DNA from: Pseudomonas promysalinigenes
GTDB taxonomy: Bacteria > Pseudomonadota > Gammaproteobacteria > Pseudomonadales > Pseudomonadaceae
Assembly: GCF_014269025.2 (NCBI RefSeq)
Contig: NZ_CP077094.1
Span: 3,100,001-3,164,000, forward strand
Length of the DNA stretch: 64,000 nt
Reading direction: 5' to 3'
Position 1 is the first letter of the stretch, and each line of letters starts with the position of its first letter. Of the stretch, positions 43,727-52,955 are shown in pieces. The translations under genes were made by a program, and so were the position numbers. The notes under the pieces were generated by a model. The model made no database searches, was not told where the DNA came from, and was given only the letters and a program-made list of their open reading frames with translations.

Positions 43727-44821
43727 ATGTATCCGGTGATGAATTCGGCCAGCAAGGCCAACGGCATTGTGTTCATTGTGGTGCTGGCGGCCATGTTCCT
43801 CTATTCGCTGCCGCCGGTGTTCAGCTTTGCGCGCACCTCGACCGACACCTGGAACCTGTTCGTCGACGGCAAACTGCTGCGCAAGTTCGAGCAAGCCTAC
43901 GACAAGCGCTTCTTCCTGCGCGACCCGTCGGTTGAGTTGTGGGCCGACGCCCAGTTCCATCTGTTTGGAGAAGGCACCAAGGGCGTGGTACTTGGCAAAG
44001 ATGGCTGGCTCTACACCAATCAGGAATACCGCGTACCCAACGATCTAGACGCCAATCTGGCGGCACAACTTGAGCAGATCGCCAAGGTGCGCCTGCAACT
44101 GGCAGAGCATGGCAAGCACCTGGTTATTCTGCCATTGCCGATGAAGCTCGACGTCTACGCAGCCCACGCCCAGCATGCTTTCGACCCACGGGTAATCAGC
44201 CTCTACGACCGCTTTGTCAGCGAGTTGCAAGGCCGCCAGATGGATGTGGTGCCGTTGCGTGCGGCCTTCCTCGCCAACCTTGAAGGCCCACAGCTGTTTC
44301 TCAAGTCCGACACTCACTGGAGCCCTGAAGGCGCACGGCTGTCGGCCTATGAATTGGCACGTCAGCGCCCGCAATTGCTCGGCGACCAAGTCTACGTTTC
44401 GCACAAGGCCGGCGACAAAAGCGTCAAGGGTGACTTGATGAATTACATCCAGTTCGACCACGCCCGCCTGGCCCCCCAGTTCGGCCCCAACTCCATCGCC
44501 CTCTACGAAACCCTCAAGGCCGAGCAAGGTGCCGACGACCTGTTCGCCGAACAAGACCAGAGCCTGATGCTGGTCGGCACCAGCTACAGCAAGATCGACG
44601 ACTGGAACTTCGTCGGCTTTCTCAAGGAAGCGCTCAACCGCGACCTGTTGAGCATTGCCGTGGAAGCGCGGGGCCCGTTCGAGGCGATGAACCAGTTCCT
44701 CGCCAGCGATCAACTGGCAAGTACCCAGATCGACACCGTGGTGTGGGAATTCCCGCTACGCACCCTGCTCGCCCACCGCCCAGGCTCACTTAGCCGTAGC
44801 GCTGCGCCCCAGCATTTCTGA
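43727..44821 (+). CDS. algJ: AlgJ-like polysaccharide O-acetyltransferase
   Basis: 364 residues with one N-terminal membrane anchor (GIVFIVVLAAMFLYSLPPVF) and a periplasmic SGNH-like domain. The catalytic Asp-x-His is in KSDTHWSPEGA and the Ser in LVGTSYSK, the same arrangement as AlgJ. GVVLGKDGWLYTNQEY is also typical. It transfers acetyl with AlgI and AlgF. It begins nine bases after algI with AGGAG upstream. Confidence 0.9.
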   Translation: MYPVMNSASKANGIVFIVVLAAMFLYSLPPVFSFARTSTDTWNLFVDGKLLRKFEQAYDKRFFLRDPSVELWADAQFHLFGEGTKGVVLGKDGWLYTNQEYRVPNDLDANLAAQLEQIAKVRLQLAEHGKHLVILPLPMKLDVYAAHAQHAFDPRVISLYDRFVSELQGRQMDVVPLRAAFLANLEGPQLFLKSDTHWSPEGARLSAYELARQRPQLLGDQVYVSHKAGDKSVKGDLMNYIQFDHARLAPQFGPNSIALYETLKAEQGADDLFAEQDQSLMLVGTSYSKIDDWNFVGFLKEALNRDLLSIAVEARGPFEAMNQFLASDQLASTQIDTVVWEFPLRTLLAHRPGSLSRSAAPQHF

Positions 44822-44840
44822 CGAATCAAGGAGAGTCCGA

Positions 44841-45470
44841 ATGAAGCTTACCCACCTGTTCACCGCCATCGCCCTGGCCACCGCCGGCCATACCGTTTTG
44901 GCTGCCGAGGGCAACGCTGACCTATACGACGCCGTGGCCCCTGCCGACTCGGCCTTCGTGCGGGTGCTGAACCTGTCCGACAGCAACATCGACGTCAGCC
45001 TCAGTGGCAAGGTCAACCCGCAGCGGGTCGCCGCCGGGCAGCTCAGCGGCTATCGGTTCACACCCGCAGGCCCGCACAAGATCACCATCGCCGGTAAATC
45101 CATCGAACCCCAGCTCAAGGCCAATGCCGCGAGCACCGTGGTGTACGACGGCAAGCAGCTCAAGCTGATCAGCGACAAGTACGTCAATGAGCCGAAAAAG
45201 GCGCAGATCGCCTTCTATAACCTGACCCAGAACCCGGCAGCGCTGAAGACCTCCGATGGCAAGCACGACGTGGTGCAGACCCTGGGCAATGGTGAGACCG
45301 GCACGCGCATGGTCAATGAGATCAAGATCGACTTCGCTGCCTACCAGCAGGACACCAAAGTTGCCAGTTTCGACGAGCAGTTCCTGAAGAAGGGGCGCTC
45401 GTACAGCTACGTACTGCTGCCGGGCAACCGCAGCATGACCCTGGCCAACAGCATCGACCCGACCGAGTGA
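44841..45470 (+). CDS. algF: AlgF-like periplasmic acetylation protein
   Basis: 209 residues, close to the AlgF length (about 215), with a signal peptide (MKLTHLFTAIALATAGHTVLA) and the family stretches AFVRVLNLSDSNIDVSLSG and KAQIAFYNLTQNPAALKTSD, beta-rich. AlgF binds AlgJ/AlgX and is needed for acetylation, although it has no known catalytic site. RBS AAGGAGAG upstream. In canonical operons algA follows; here algX follows. Confidence 0.9.
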   Translation: MKLTHLFTAIALATAGHTVLAAEGNADLYDAVAPADSAFVRVLNLSDSNIDVSLSGKVNPQRVAAGQLSGYRFTPAGPHKITIAGKSIEPQLKANAASTVVYDGKQLKLISDKYVNEPKKAQIAFYNLTQNPAALKTSDGKHDVVQTLGNGETGTRMVNEIKIDFAAYQQDTKVASFDEQFLKKGRSYSYVLLPGNRSMTLANSIDPTE

Positions 45471-45497
45471 CGATTGCTCAGCAAGGATGAATGGCAC

Positions 45498-46901
45498 ATG
45501 AAGACCCTTGTACCTGTTGCCCTGAGCGTTGCCATCGCGCTGCTCAGCCTGCCCAGCCAGGCCGCGCAACCCGCCCAGGCGGGCAAGCCTGGTTGCGAGA
45601 ACCTGCAGTGCATGGTGTGCCCGGCTTTGAGCGACCCGCAACGCTATGCCGAAGGGCGCATGAAGTTGATGCGCGAGATCGTGCCTGGCAAGGATCGCTG
45701 GCTGTTCCGTTCGGCCGTAGACCTGACCAATGAATTCGGTATTCCAGCACCGATGCGCCCGGAGTTCGCGCGCCTGATGCATGCGTTCGAACGCCAGGGC
45801 ATTCATGTGGCCATGGCGATCCAGCCGACCCGCGGGCTGATGCACCGCGACAAGCTGTTCGCCAACCAGCTGCACGGTTTCGACTACGCCCGCGCCAGCG
45901 GTAATCTCGCCACCTACCTTGGCCAACTGCGCCAGAGCGGCGCGGTGGTAGCGCCGATGATGCAACTGGTACAGCAGCCGCCCAAAGGCGAGTACTTCTT
46001 CCGCCGTGACCACCACTGGACACCAGCTGGGGCTGAGGCCACGGCGAAGCTGATGGCCGAAGAAATCCGTCGCCAACCGTTCTATGCCGGGCTGACCAAA
46101 AAGCAATACCGTACCGAGCCGGGCGTGATGGTGCCAAAGGACGGCACGCTGAACCTGGCGATGAGTTCACTGTGCGGCAACAACTATGGTTTTCAGTACG
46201 TGCGTGGCTACCAGACGGTTCCGGTGGCCAGTGGCGGCGATGCGCTGTTCGATGACGCGCCGGACCCTGAGGTGATCCTGGTGGGTGACAGTAACGCCGC
46301 CGCCCGCGAGGACGAAAGCAAGCAGTTCAACTTCGACGGCTACCTCAAGCAATACCTGAACGTCGACGTACTGAACTATGCCCTGCCTGGGGTTGGCGAA
46401 GACGGCTCGCTGCTCGAATACCTGTTGTCCAGCGACTACAAGCCCAAGGCACCGCCCAAGCTGATCGTCTGGGAGCTGCCGGCCAACTACCGGTTGGACT
46501 CGCCGTTGATGTACCGGCAACTGGTGCCGGCCATTCAAGGCGGCTGCGCGGCAAGCCAGCAGGTTCTGGAAAGCAAACTTAAGCGTCCGGCCTTGAAGGT
46601 GGGTGAGCGCATCGAGCTGCTGAGCAATGCGGGCAGTGGCCGCCAGTCGCTTTCCAAAGGCTTTCTGGACATTCGTCTGAGCGACAAGAACGTCAAGGAT
46701 TTCTACATCATCGTCTATTACGACAACGGCGCGCGGGACAAGGTGTGGTTCCGCCGTGAGGCGGCGGTGACTGGCGGCCAATATTATCTGGAACTGAGCA
46801 AAGCACCGGAATTCGCCGGCGCCAACCTGTTATCGGTATTCATGGAGCCGACCAAGGCCGGTACCGCAGCGACCGCCGTGGAGACCCGTCTATGCCTATG
46901 A
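45498..46901 (+). CDS. algX: AlgX-like polysaccharide acetyltransferase
   Basis: 467 residues from the ATG at 45498 (MKTLVPVALSVAIALLSLPSQA), with AAGGA upstream; a TTG at 45474 is less likely. The SGNH-like domain shows the Asp-x-His pair in RRDHHWTPAGAEA and a Ser block VGDSNAAARED, and is followed by a carbohydrate-binding-like C-terminal domain (about 345-460). KTLVP start, CENLQCMVCPAL with paired Cys and PPKLIVWELPANY are AlgX-like. AlgX does the final acetylation of the polymer and bridges the export complex. Its end overlaps the algL homologue by 10 bases. Confidence 0.88.
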   Translation: MKTLVPVALSVAIALLSLPSQAAQPAQAGKPGCENLQCMVCPALSDPQRYAEGRMKLMREIVPGKDRWLFRSAVDLTNEFGIPAPMRPEFARLMHAFERQGIHVAMAIQPTRGLMHRDKLFANQLHGFDYARASGNLATYLGQLRQSGAVVAPMMQLVQQPPKGEYFFRRDHHWTPAGAEATAKLMAEEIRRQPFYAGLTKKQYRTEPGVMVPKDGTLNLAMSSLCGNNYGFQYVRGYQTVPVASGGDALFDDAPDPEVILVGDSNAAAREDESKQFNFDGYLKQYLNVDVLNYALPGVGEDGSLLEYLLSSDYKPKAPPKLIVWELPANYRLDSPLMYRQLVPAIQGGCAASQQVLESKLKRPALKVGERIELLSNAGSGRQSLSKGFLDIRLSDKNVKDFYIIVYYDNGARDKVWFRREAAVTGGQYYLELSKAPEFAGANLLSVFMEPTKAGTAATAVETRLCL

Positions 46902-48019
46902 GCAAACTATTACCGGGCATCGGGTTACTGGCCATGAGCCTCGTGTTCCCCCACGCCCATGCGGCGCAGTCCATCTGGCCGGCACACCCCACGCCGCAAT
47001 CGGCCATGATTGCCGATTACCGTACCCTGGTCTGCACCAAGGAACCGCCAGCACCTTTTACCGGCAGCCTGCGCCTGCAGAGCAAGTACGACCAGCGCGA
47101 TGCAAGCAAGTCGACACTGCGCAGCAGCCCCGACGCCGACAGTGAACGTATCGGCAAGCAGGTCAAGCAGTTCGTCGGCGGCCTGATCTACGCCAGCAAG
47201 CGCTTCCAGGGCGCCAAGAAGCCGCAGGACGCCAACATGGCGCTGGCCTGTCAGGACCAGTGGCTGCAGCGCTGGGCCGACGCTGGCGCCCTGCTCAACC
47301 CTGATGCCACCGGCACCGGCATGGCGGCGCGCAAATGGGCGCTTGCGGCCATGGCTGGCACCGTGCTGCTTACCCAGGCAGCCAGCAACGGCAAGCTGCA
47401 ACTGAGCGATGCACAGCGTACCTGGTTCACCGACCTTGGCGAGTTGGTGATCCGTGAATACGACCCCCGCCGCAGCGCCAGCGGCGTGTACTTCAACAAC
47501 CACGACTATTGGGCAGCCTGGGCGGTGGCAGCCACCGGCATGCTGGTTGGCCGCGACGACTTCATCCGCTGGGCCGATGGTAATTTGCGCCGCGGCCTGG
47601 CTCAGGCCGTGCGCTCCAACCAGGGCAACTACGCCTACCTGCCGCTGGAGGTGGCGCGCAGCAAGCTGGCAGCCAACTACAGCCAGTACGCCCTGGTGCC
47701 GCTGGTGCTGCTGAGCGAGTCGGCGCGCGCCAACGGCCTGCCGTGGAGCAGCCAAGACCAGCAGACACTCGACCTGCTGGCCAATTTCGCCGCGCGCACG
47801 GTGCTCGACCCCGCCGACCTACCGGAACTCAAAGGCCAGTCGCAAAGCGATGTGGCGCCATACAAGATGGCGTGGCTGATCCCGTTTCTGCAGCGCAATC
47901 CTGGCCATGCGCTGGCGCGTCAGCTGTACGACAGCCAAGACGGCGAGGTGGACAACTACAGCCAGCTCGGCGGCCCGATCAAAGCCTTCTATTCCCCTCT
48001 GCCCGGATCAAGGAGCTGA
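46892..48019 (+). CDS. algL: AlgL-like periplasmic mannuronate lyase
   Basis: 375 residues with a signal peptide (LLAMSLVFPHAHAAQ) and the alpha/alpha-barrel of PL5 lyases. The catalytic Asn-His motif is kept in YFNNHDYWAAWAV, Lys/Tyr in LQSKYDQRD, and Arg and Tyr in VARSKLAANYSQYAL; the residue after that Tyr, His in P. aeruginosa as I recall it, is Ser here. AlgL degrades polymer that strays into the periplasm and is needed for viability when polymer is made. The start at 46892 overlaps algX; 46898 is an alternative. Confidence 0.87.
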   Translation: MPMSKLLPGIGLLAMSLVFPHAHAAQSIWPAHPTPQSAMIADYRTLVCTKEPPAPFTGSLRLQSKYDQRDASKSTLRSSPDADSERIGKQVKQFVGGLIYASKRFQGAKKPQDANMALACQDQWLQRWADAGALLNPDATGTGMAARKWALAAMAGTVLLTQAASNGKLQLSDAQRTWFTDLGELVIREYDPRRSASGVYFNNHDYWAAWAVAATGMLVGRDDFIRWADGNLRRGLAQAVRSNQGNYAYLPLEVARSKLAANYSQYALVPLVLLSESARANGLPWSSQDQQTLDLLANFAARTVLDPADLPELKGQSQSDVAPYKMAWLIPFLQRNPGHALARQLYDSQDGEVDNYSQLGGPIKAFYSPLPGSRS

Positions 48020-48022
48020 CCC

Positions 48023-49477
48023 ATGGCTGCCCTCGCCCGCTTTTCCATCACCTGCCTGGCTGCGCTGTGGCTGGCAGGCGCTGCCCAGGCCGCCAGCCAG
48101 GCGCTACCGGCCAACCAGATCGTCGATACCCTGCCGGCTGAGCAACGCCAGCTCAAGGCCGATCAATTGCGCCAGCAGGTGCGCCAGGCAGTCGCCTTTG
48201 AGCAAACCGAACGGCAGCGCCCGGCCGGGCGTGCCAGTGTCAGCCTGCAACCGATGTTTTCTTCCCAGGCCGGCAGCTGGCCCTTCGAGCCATTGGTCAA
48301 CAACGGCCTGTTCCGCGCCATCGCCGGTTATCAGGCACACCACCCACAAGTGGTGATGCTGCGTGGTGGCAGTATCACGCTGGCGCAGTTGCATGACGCA
48401 CTCAACAACCCGCGAGTGCTCAAGCGCTACAAAGACGGCTACCTGTTGAGCTACCCGCTGATGATCGGCAGCGACGCCGGCCTGGTCCTTGAAGGCACCA
48501 GTCTGTACCTGGCGAGCTTCTCCGGTACGGCACTGATCAACCAGGGCTGGCTTAGCCTGAACCAGTCCAGCCTGCAGAGCATGGCCGGCGACAAACCGGC
48601 TAGCACCGACCGCGCGTGGCGGCCCTTCGTTGTGGCCTGGGCTGGCAGCCATACCCAGGTGCTGGGTTCGACCCTCAAGCGCCTGGGCTACAACGCCAAC
48701 CTCTCGCGGGGCTTGACCACCGCCTTAAGTTCTCAGCAGGCAGCCAGTACTCGCCTGGCCACGGTGATCATCCGCGATAGCCAGTTCAGCGAAATGTCCA
48801 CGGCGGTGGAGTTGCAGCATAGCCAGGCGACCATCAGCACCAGCCAGTTCGAGCGCTCGCAACAATACGCCGTGGATGTGCAGAACAGCCAGGTCAAGTT
48901 GCAAGGCAACCAACTACGTGGCATCGACAACAACAGCGGCGTACGACTGCGTGGCAAGACGCGGGCCTTGGTCGAAGACAACCTTATCCTTGGCGCGACC
49001 AAGGCTGGGATCGAAATCACCGAACAACAGGGCGCAGTGCTGCTGGCTGGCAACCGCATCGGCGACAGCCGCGGCAACGGCATTCAGTTGCGCAGCCTGA
49101 CACCAACTGCGGCGGCGCCACTGGTAATCGACGACAACCTGCTGGCCAGCAGCCAAGGCAGCGCAGTGGACGCCAGCGAGGTCGGCGCCGTGGCCCTGCT
49201 GGACAACCGTATCGGCAATACCGCCGAATACGCCGTCAGCCTGCGCAATACGACGCCGCTGGCCGGGCCGTTGCTGCTCAGTGGCAACCGCCTTGGCCGG
49301 GTCGGCAAGGCGCTGGTCAGGGTCGAGGGGGTTCGGGACGTGGTGTTGGGCGGCAACAGCTTCGACGGCAAACCGTTGTTGCAGAACCTGTTGATTGGTG
49401 ACTTGTTGCCGCTGCAAGGGCAGCTGCTAGAGGCGACTGTTCGCCAGGGCGCAACGGTGCGGGTAAGGCAGCCATGA
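48023..49477 (+). CDS. algG: AlgG-like beta-helix protein without the epimerase catalytic motif
   Basis: 484 residues (canonical AlgG about 540) with a signal peptide (CLAALWLAGAAQA) and a right-handed beta-helix from about 240 to 450 with repeated short strands (FSEMSTAVELQHSQATIS, GKTRALVEDNLILGATKAGI). Canonical AlgG carries Asp-Pro-His-Asp as the C5-epimerase centre; the aligned segment here is YAVDVQN, so the catalytic His and second Asp are gone. It therefore probably does not convert mannuronate to guluronate but may keep AlgG's structural role in the periplasmic complex. Last gene of the operon; the end position is also unlike canonical order. Confidence 0.82.
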   Translation: MAALARFSITCLAALWLAGAAQAASQALPANQIVDTLPAEQRQLKADQLRQQVRQAVAFEQTERQRPAGRASVSLQPMFSSQAGSWPFEPLVNNGLFRAIAGYQAHHPQVVMLRGGSITLAQLHDALNNPRVLKRYKDGYLLSYPLMIGSDAGLVLEGTSLYLASFSGTALINQGWLSLNQSSLQSMAGDKPASTDRAWRPFVVAWAGSHTQVLGSTLKRLGYNANLSRGLTTALSSQQAASTRLATVIIRDSQFSEMSTAVELQHSQATISTSQFERSQQYAVDVQNSQVKLQGNQLRGIDNNSGVRLRGKTRALVEDNLILGATKAGIEITEQQGAVLLAGNRIGDSRGNGIQLRSLTPTAAAPLVIDDNLLASSQGSAVDASEVGAVALLDNRIGNTAEYAVSLRNTTPLAGPLLLSGNRLGRVGKALVRVEGVRDVVLGGNSFDGKPLLQNLLIGDLLPLQGQLLEATVRQGATVRVRQP

Positions 49478-49513
49478 GGTATCGGTTGCAGTGATTTGCC
49501 GGGCCGGCAGCGG

Positions 49514-49945
49514 TCAACCAATGGTCCGTTGCATCCTCACAAAACACTCATCGTTACCCATGTCGATGAAACCCTGGCGCAGGTACAACTGCCGCGCCGG
49601 GTTGCTCTTGAACACCATCAATCGCAGCAGCGGCAAACGGCGCTGCGCGGCCCATCCCGCCAGTGTCTGCAACACCTGACTGCCTACCCCTCGCCCCCGG
49701 TGTTGCTCACTCAGGTGCAGTTCACGAATGAACAGTGCCTGCCGATCCTGGCTAAGGCTACAAAAACCCAGCACCTGATCATCCTGCATCACCAGCCATT
49801 GCTCGCGCCAAGCCCACGCTTGATCGAAGGCCTCCTCGACCCACAATAGGCCGAACTCGTGGTAATAGGGCAACATCGCCCGCCGAGTAAGGTCACGGGC
49901 GAAGTCGCGATGGGCATCGCTTGCGCCAATCAATTCAACGGGCAT
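49514..49945 (-). CDS. GNAT family N-acetyltransferase
   Basis: 143 residues from the ATG at 49945 (MPVELIGASDAHRDFARDL). The acetyl-CoA-binding motif is HRGRGVGSQVLQTL, preceded by the strand FIRELHLSEQ and followed by LPLLRLMVFKSNPARQLYLRQGF. The substrate is unknown. It converges on the polysaccharide operon with only 36 bases between them, and no terminator is obvious. A longer frame upstream lies inside the GST gene and is not used. Confidence 0.85.
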   Translation of the reverse strand: MPVELIGASDAHRDFARDLTRRAMLPYYHEFGLLWVEEAFDQAWAWREQWLVMQDDQVLGFCSLSQDRQALFIRELHLSEQHRGRGVGSQVLQTLAGWAAQRRLPLLRLMVFKSNPARQLYLRQGFIDMGNDECFVRMQRTIG

Positions 49946-49983
49946 GCTGCACACCTGCGGCGTTCGAGGTTCAGCCTCGCTGG

Positions 49984-50679
49984 TCAGGCTGGGATATTGA
50001 GGCCACGCTGTACCGCCGGGCGCTCGAGGAATTTCGCCAATACCCGCTGCACCTGCGCAAACTGATCGAAACTCACCAGTTCGCGGGCGTTGTAGCGCTC
50101 TACCAGGTTGCGCACCCATGGGAAAATGGCGATATCGGCAATGCTGTATTCATCGACCATCCAATCACGCCCCTTCAGGTGCCGATCGAGCACACCCAAG
50201 AGACGCTTCGATTCATTGACATAACGGTCACGGGGGCGCTTGTCCTCGTATTCCTTGCCAGCGAAGAAATGGAAGAAGCCCACCTGGCCGAACATCGGCC
50301 CGATGCCGCCCATCTGGAACATCAGCCACTGCAGGGTTTGATAACGTTGGGCCGGGTCGTTGCTCAGCAGCTGGCCGCTTTTCTCCGCCAGGTACTGCAG
50401 GATTGCCCCCGACTCGAACAGCCCCAGCGCCTGGCCGCCTGGCCCATTGGGGTCGAGGATGGCCGGAATCTTGTTATTGGCGCTCAGCGAGATGAACTCG
50501 GGGCTCAACTGGTCATCGCTATCGAAGCTGACCTTGTGCGGCTCGTAGGGCAGGCCAATCTCCTCGAGCATGATCGAGACCTTCACGCCATTGGGAGTGG
50601 GCAGCGAGTACAGCTGCAGCCACTCGGGATGCTTGGCGGGCCATTTACGGGTGATGGGGAAAGCACTCAAGTCGGTCAT
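49984..50679 (-). CDS. Glutathione S-transferase (YghU/nu-class like)
   Basis: 231 residues from the ATG at 50679 (MTDLSAFPITRKWPAKHPEW). The N-terminal thioredoxin-like domain has LYSLPTPNGVKVSIMLEEIGLPYE, a NNKIPAILDPNGP cis-Pro loop and the glutathione-binding LFESGAILQYLAEK; the C-terminal domain is helical. The Thr-Pro-Asn near the active site and the length fit YghU/YfcG-type enzymes with disulfide-bond reductase activity. Single gene between GNAT and thioesterase genes on the same strand. Confidence 0.9.
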   Translation of the reverse strand: MTDLSAFPITRKWPAKHPEWLQLYSLPTPNGVKVSIMLEEIGLPYEPHKVSFDSDDQLSPEFISLSANNKIPAILDPNGPGGQALGLFESGAILQYLAEKSGQLLSNDPAQRYQTLQWLMFQMGGIGPMFGQVGFFHFFAGKEYEDKRPRDRYVNESKRLLGVLDRHLKGRDWMVDEYSIADIAIFPWVRNLVERYNARELVSFDQFAQVQRVLAKFLERPAVQRGLNIPA

Positions 50680-50753
50680 GGTCAATTTTAGCCTTGGGGG
50701 TGGACGTACCACTGTAGTGACATCCCGCGCGGCTGACCATCACCGGCCATTGA

Positions 50754-51254
50754 TCAACTGGCCTTGCCATGGGCCTTGAGTTTGAGCTTTTCGGTATCCA
50801 CCCGCGCGAATACCGAGTCGGCACTCACCGTCAGCACATCGCCGGCCCAGACTTCACAGATCACCCGCGTCTTGCGCCCGACTTCACCTTCGACCCGGGC
50901 CCTGAGCAGCAGCTCCACGCCCATGGGGGTAGGTTTGAGGTAGTTCAGCCCAAGGCTTGCGGTAACGCAATCGATGCGCGGCAGGCTCCCCGCTTCCCGG
51001 CCTTCGGCGCGGTAGTGATGCGCCATCGCCGTCCAGTTCGAATGGCAGTCGACCAACATGGCCAGCAGGCCACCATAGACCAGGCCAGGCCAGCCGATGA
51101 AGGTGCTGTCGGGTGAATGCCGGCACAGCAGGTGAATGCCGTCGGCATCCCAGTAGCTTTGCAGGTGCAGCCCACTTGGGTGGGAGCAGCCGCAGCCGTA
51201 ACAGGTACCTTCGGGTGCGGCCAGTGCTTGAAGGGAGGGAATCGGATCGTTCAT
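50754..51254 (-). CDS. PaaI-family hotdog-fold thioesterase
   Basis: 166 residues from the ATG at 51254 (MNDPIPSLQALAAPEGTCYG). The hotdog central helix segment GWPGLVYGGLLAMLVDCHSNW has the Gly-Gly turn and Asp of PaaI-type acyl-CoA thioesterases; TASLGLNYLKPTPMG is the following strand pair. A CYGCG Cys cluster near the start might bind a metal or be incidental. It follows the amino acid permease by about 56 bases on the same strand. The acyl substrate is unknown. Confidence 0.83.
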   Translation of the reverse strand: MNDPIPSLQALAAPEGTCYGCGCSHPSGLHLQSYWDADGIHLLCRHSPDSTFIGWPGLVYGGLLAMLVDCHSNWTAMAHHYRAEGREAGSLPRIDCVTASLGLNYLKPTPMGVELLLRARVEGEVGRKTRVICEVWAGDVLTVSADSVFARVDTEKLKLKAHGKAS

Positions 51255-51310
51255 ACGCTGCCTGTGCTTGTTGAAATGGGGGCGCGAAACGCCCCCATTA
51301 AAGCAGAAGC

Positions 51311-52693
51311 TCAAGCCGGTTGGGCGAGCGCCTTTCCACCCTTCTGGGTCAGCGACACCAGCAGGATGAATGCGGTCACGCCAGCGGTCATCAACGTCTC
51401 GTAGCGATAGGCGTCGCTGAGCAGCATGTAGCCCAGGACCATGACGATAGTGCCGATGACCAGCCAGGTCAGCCAAGGGAACAACCACATCTTCAACTCC
51501 AGTGCACGCCCCTCCCGCTCGGCACGTGCCCGCATGCGCAATTGCGACACGGCGATCACCAGGTACACCAACAATGCGATGGCACCGGTGGTGGACAGCA
51601 GGAACCCGAACACCTTGCCTGGCAGTACATAGTTCACGAAGCAACCGACGAAGCCTGCCAGGGTGGAGACGATCACCGCAACGGTCGGCACACCGGCACC
51701 AGAAATACGCTTGGTCATGCTCAGAGCCTGGCCGCGGGCGCCCAGTGAATAGAGCATGCGCGAAGCGGTGTACAGGCCAGAGTTCATGCAACTGGTCACA
51801 GCCACCAGCACCACCAGATCGACCAGCAGCTTGGCGCCTGGCACGTTCAGCACCTCAAGCACTCGCTGGAACGAGCCCACTGCCTTGAGGCTCGGATCGT
51901 TCCAAGCCACCAGCGACACCACCAGAAAGATCGACGCCAGGTAGAAGATCGCGATGCGGTAGACCACAAGGTTGGTGGCACGGCGGATCTTGTCCTTGGG
52001 GTTGGCAGTTTCGTCGGCCGCAATGGTGACGATCTCAGCGCCGAAGAACGAGAAGATGGTGATCAGCACCCCACCGAGCACTGTGCCGAAACCGTTGGGC
52101 ATGAACCCACCGTTTTGCCAAAGATGGCCAATGCCAGATACCTCGGCCAGCGGCCAGAAGCCGAACACCGCCAGGCTGCAGACCACGATGAAGGCGATGA
52201 TCGCGACCACTTTGACCAATGCGAACCAGTACTCGAACGCACCGAAGTTCTTGACGCTGATCAGGTTGGTGGCCGACAGCACCACCATGATCACAAAGGC
52301 GAACAACCAAGACGGCACGTCGGGGAAATAGGCATGCAGGATGTCTGCGCCAGCGATGGCCTCGACCGGAATGATCAATACCCAGAACCACCAGTAAAGC
52401 CAGCCAATAGTGAAGCCGGCCCAAGGGCCGATCGCCTCGCTGGCGTAAGTGGAGAACGACCCGCTATTGGGGTTGGCAATGGCCATCTCCCCCAGCATGC
52501 GCATGACCAGCAGCACCAGTAAGCCGGTCATGGCATAGGAAATGAGGATGGCTGGGCCGGCGGTAGCGATGGCGTTCGATGAGCCAATGAACAGGCCGGC
52601 ACCAATGATGCCAGCGATTGAAATCATCGACACCTGACGCGAAGTCAGGCCGTGCTGCAAGGACCGCTGTTTGTTCTTATTTGGCGAAACCAT
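51311..52693 (-). CDS. Amino acid permease of the APC/GABA permease type
   Basis: 460 residues from the ATG at 52693 (MVSPNKNKQRSLQHGLTSRQ), with GAGGG upstream. Twelve membrane helices, and the AAT-family signature SIAGIIGAGLFIGSSNAI in helix 1 plus the SFFGAEIVTIAADETANPKD motif. The sequence is close to GabP, so it probably imports GABA or a related omega-amino acid. The LysR gene and class III aminotransferase divergently encoded next to it would then handle the same compound. Confidence 0.9.
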   Translation of the reverse strand: MVSPNKNKQRSLQHGLTSRQVSMISIAGIIGAGLFIGSSNAIATAGPAILISYAMTGLLVLLVMRMLGEMAIANPNSGSFSTYASEAIGPWAGFTIGWLYWWFWVLIIPVEAIAGADILHAYFPDVPSWLFAFVIMVVLSATNLISVKNFGAFEYWFALVKVVAIIAFIVVCSLAVFGFWPLAEVSGIGHLWQNGGFMPNGFGTVLGGVLITIFSFFGAEIVTIAADETANPKDKIRRATNLVVYRIAIFYLASIFLVVSLVAWNDPSLKAVGSFQRVLEVLNVPGAKLLVDLVVLVAVTSCMNSGLYTASRMLYSLGARGQALSMTKRISGAGVPTVAVIVSTLAGFVGCFVNYVLPGKVFGFLLSTTGAIALLVYLVIAVSQLRMRARAEREGRALELKMWLFPWLTWLVIGTIVMVLGYMLLSDAYRYETLMTAGVTAFILLVSLTQKGGKALAQPA

Positions 52694-52955
52694 GGTGAAC
52701 CCTCGAATGGGTCGGCCGCTATACGGCACTCGGCCGTGGCGGCTGAAAGTTGAAGCAGAATTCAGGTAATAGGGTGTTCGTTGTTTTTGTTTTATATCGC
52801 CGGTTGCGCATAGCCCTCCTCTTTGCGGTACCGGTTGTAATCGTTGTTCAAGGTCAGTATTAATCTATAAGGCGAGGTCAACAAACGACCTTTTCGAAAC
52901 ACATGATTCCATTGCGGAATGAACTCTTTCCTTTTTTGCTGGGTACGCCTTTGCT

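Noticed and set aside
35243..49477. Reading this as the normal alginate operon
   Set aside because: Gene order, missing algA, divergence of most proteins and the lost AlgG catalytic motif do not fit the canonical operon.
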